Origin: Echinarachnius parma
Lineage: Eukaryota > Echinodermata > Echinoidea > Clypeasteroida > Echinarachniidae
Direction of reading: 5' to 3'
NCBI GenBank assembly: GCA_037951105.1
Contig: JBAMJV010005473.1
Coordinates: 1 to 64,000, forward strand
DNA length: 64,000 nt
In this document: one piece after another, positions 61,971 through 64,000 of the stretch
How the letters are laid out: each line of letters starts with the position of its first letter
Position numbering within the stretch: the stretch's first letter is position 1
Program-made: the position numbers and the translations under genes
Notes under the pieces: model-generated
Database searches by the model: none
What the model saw: the letters and a program-made list of their open reading frames with translations, nothing else
What the model was told of the DNA's origin: nothing

Positions 61971-64000
61971 TGGTCTATAAGGTACAAAGACTCCGCAGGG
62001 GATGCATCTGAGATAGAGTCCATAATGCAACTCCATCAAACCCTTTCCATCATTAGCATCTGCAGGTCACCTATGTCCTTTATGATAGTGTCATTGTAAT
62101 GGACAAATCTTGTCCCTTCGTTTGTACAAGGTAGACTCATGCAGATCACATCTGCCAACATACTTTTTAGTCAATACATATGAAAACCAAAACAGAAATA
62201 TCCCTTTAATGCACTTCTTTTTTTTAAAAGAAAAGTGATGTATGGGATGCCGGATGCATCACATTCATAACGGTTTCAAATGCTTTCTAGATTGCGTGTA
62301 AAGAGTTGTAGGAGAGCAGGGAATAATTTTCCTGGTATCGCATCGCAATTTGCTATGCATTTTTGCATGATTGCTATACAAAATATCTTTTGTGTAGCAG
62401 TTTTCTTCCATAAAAGTGTACAGAATTTCATTTGAAATATTGATCCTTCGGTTGAAATCGCTAATCAAATTTGAGGATGAAAATTATTCCCTGGGAGAGG
62501 AAGATAGCAATTCTAGTAGACTGATTTGCCAACATATCAAACGTTTGTAGCATATCCTTTTAACAAAGGTTGTTGCTGTCAAACATAAATCTTGCCCAAG
62601 GTTGGCCTGGCATAGCAACAGCAATTGTATGCAAGGTGGATTCCAAGTATTGCATTATATTTAAAGTAAAACCTCATTATAACAAGTACTTTATGCATAT
62701 TGCATTTACTTTGGTATATCCGATATCTTGTTGTATTAGGGCTTACAATCATGAAATACATAGAACCTGGACCTACAACGTATGAAATTAGTCACTTACC
62801 TCCCTATCCCATGTACCTGGTTCTAACAGCTCGTTATAAAGGGGCTCCACTGTATAAGGAACACGCTAAAGAAATATCTTGTCTGAAGGTCCCAAGGCAT
62901 TCTTTCATATGTATAGTCATGCAATGGCCTCTGGCCAGTGGGCCTGTGTTAATTTGAGCCCTGCCTAAAGCAAGGAATGAGCAGAAAGAGTTAAAGGAGA
63001 CCACCAGGCAAATAACAACACATAGTATTATGATTTGGTATCGTTTTGTGATATAAAATAGATACCCAACATTTTGCAAAGGGTTGTGTAATTCATAAAA
63101 AAAGCAATTAATTACCACCACTTACGGAACCACTATTATTTCCTGGTTCCGTACGGGCTAAACATTTGCGAGTGCGCCAATGCTATTCACGCATACATTT
63201 GGAGACAAATAGAATCCCGGACGATTCGTTCGCTCTGGACAAATTAGTCTTCGTAATTCAGACCCATGAACGCATGCTTTAGAATGGTGATGCGTTTTCC
63301 AATTATGTATTTTTTTTCTGCAAACATATTTGTGTGAACTTTTTGATGGAATGGACTTCTAAAGGTGTTACCTTTCATTTTTAAGAATATTATTTTTGGG
63401 TGATGGTACCCTTTAATGAATCGGACTCTTGTTTTTATTTTTGTTTTGTTTGATGTTGAATTGCAAGATGTACATAATAAGATGATGATGATGTATCTAT
63501 GATGAACATACATGCATCATTTTTTAATGGTATCCATTGAGTATTGAGTATGTTGTTTAGACATTGCTCAGTTTGCAGTATGTTATGAGAACATTTGTGT
63601 AATTTACACAATTGCACTGTTTACACAATTGCACTGTTTGATAAAGCATATTTTCAGTAATGAGGAAGCTTATTTTCATTCTTACCACTTCAAATTGTGC
63701 TGTAGGCTTTTGATAGCTTTAACCAGTAAACTTTGTAAATGCTAAGCTATTCAAGGGTCCTTATCCATGTTTTATTCAATGCTATTTTGAAAGAAAGTAT
63801 GATAGGTTTTTTATTCAATGTAATTTGCTCCATAGTCAATATTTTTCAATTGTTTTGAACATTGTATCATTCGTTCCTCAATTCATAAATAACAAAAAAC
63901 ATGTGTTAAAAAACACATTTTGAAAAGGAGATGTTTCTCCACATTCAATTTACTTTTGATTGTGTTCTCTGATCATTAAAACAACATTTCATACAAATAT
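61971..64000. other. Downstream intergenic region
   Basis: No gene was seen. It holds a pogo/Tigger-like MITE segment (about 62669-62860) and a family-C TTAA element (62991-63416, TTAAAGGAGACCACC to GGTACCCTTTAA). The rest is AT-rich without recognisable content. Confidence 0.6.

Overview
This is eukaryotic, animal, AT-rich genomic DNA. It has long introns, many miniature transposons, tRNA-derived SINEs and two spliced plus-strand genes. The dispersed 'GCCTCCGCC' and 'TCGAGCCCACC' repeats and the abundant TTAA-flanked elements suggest a marine invertebrate deuterostome, most likely an echinoderm. That placement is inference.

The main gene fills 11046-61039. It is a complete YTHDC1 orthologue, a nuclear N6-methyladenosine RNA reader. 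I reconstruct 18 coding exons with compatible phases, giving 868 residues. The order is an acidic N-terminus, a Lys/Ala/Thr-rich exon, a Glu/Gln-rich acidic stretch, the YTH domain split over exons 8-12, and an Arg/Pro-rich tail ending in the DDFLRRT motif. The cage residues W487, W538 and L549 are present at a constant offset from human YTHDC1.

Intron 8 (27063-45846) splits the YTH domain and carries a second complete gene on the same strand. This is a 1163-residue protein with a C-terminal BEN domain, in four coding exons (34280-41783), with a likely poly(A) signal near 43076. Its first recognised exon opens in phase 0, the same phase in which YTHDC1 exon 8 ends, so a YTHDC1-BEN chimeric transcript is possible. 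Intron 8 also begins with a 33-bp minisatellite starting right after the splice donor, interrupted by a 477-bp inverted-repeat element holding a tRNA-like segment. Intron 9 holds three degenerate tandem copies of YTH exon 10.

The rest is intergenic (1-10.5 kb and 61.1-64 kb) or intronic and dominated by mobile DNA: Kolobok-like and piggyBac-like TTAA elements, hAT-like elements with 8-bp target duplications, foldback elements, SINEs, a Penelope-like fragment and microsatellites. Intron 6 holds a roughly 4.6-kb inverted-repeat element containing eight copies of a 16-bp motif, related to one repeated at the very start of the window.
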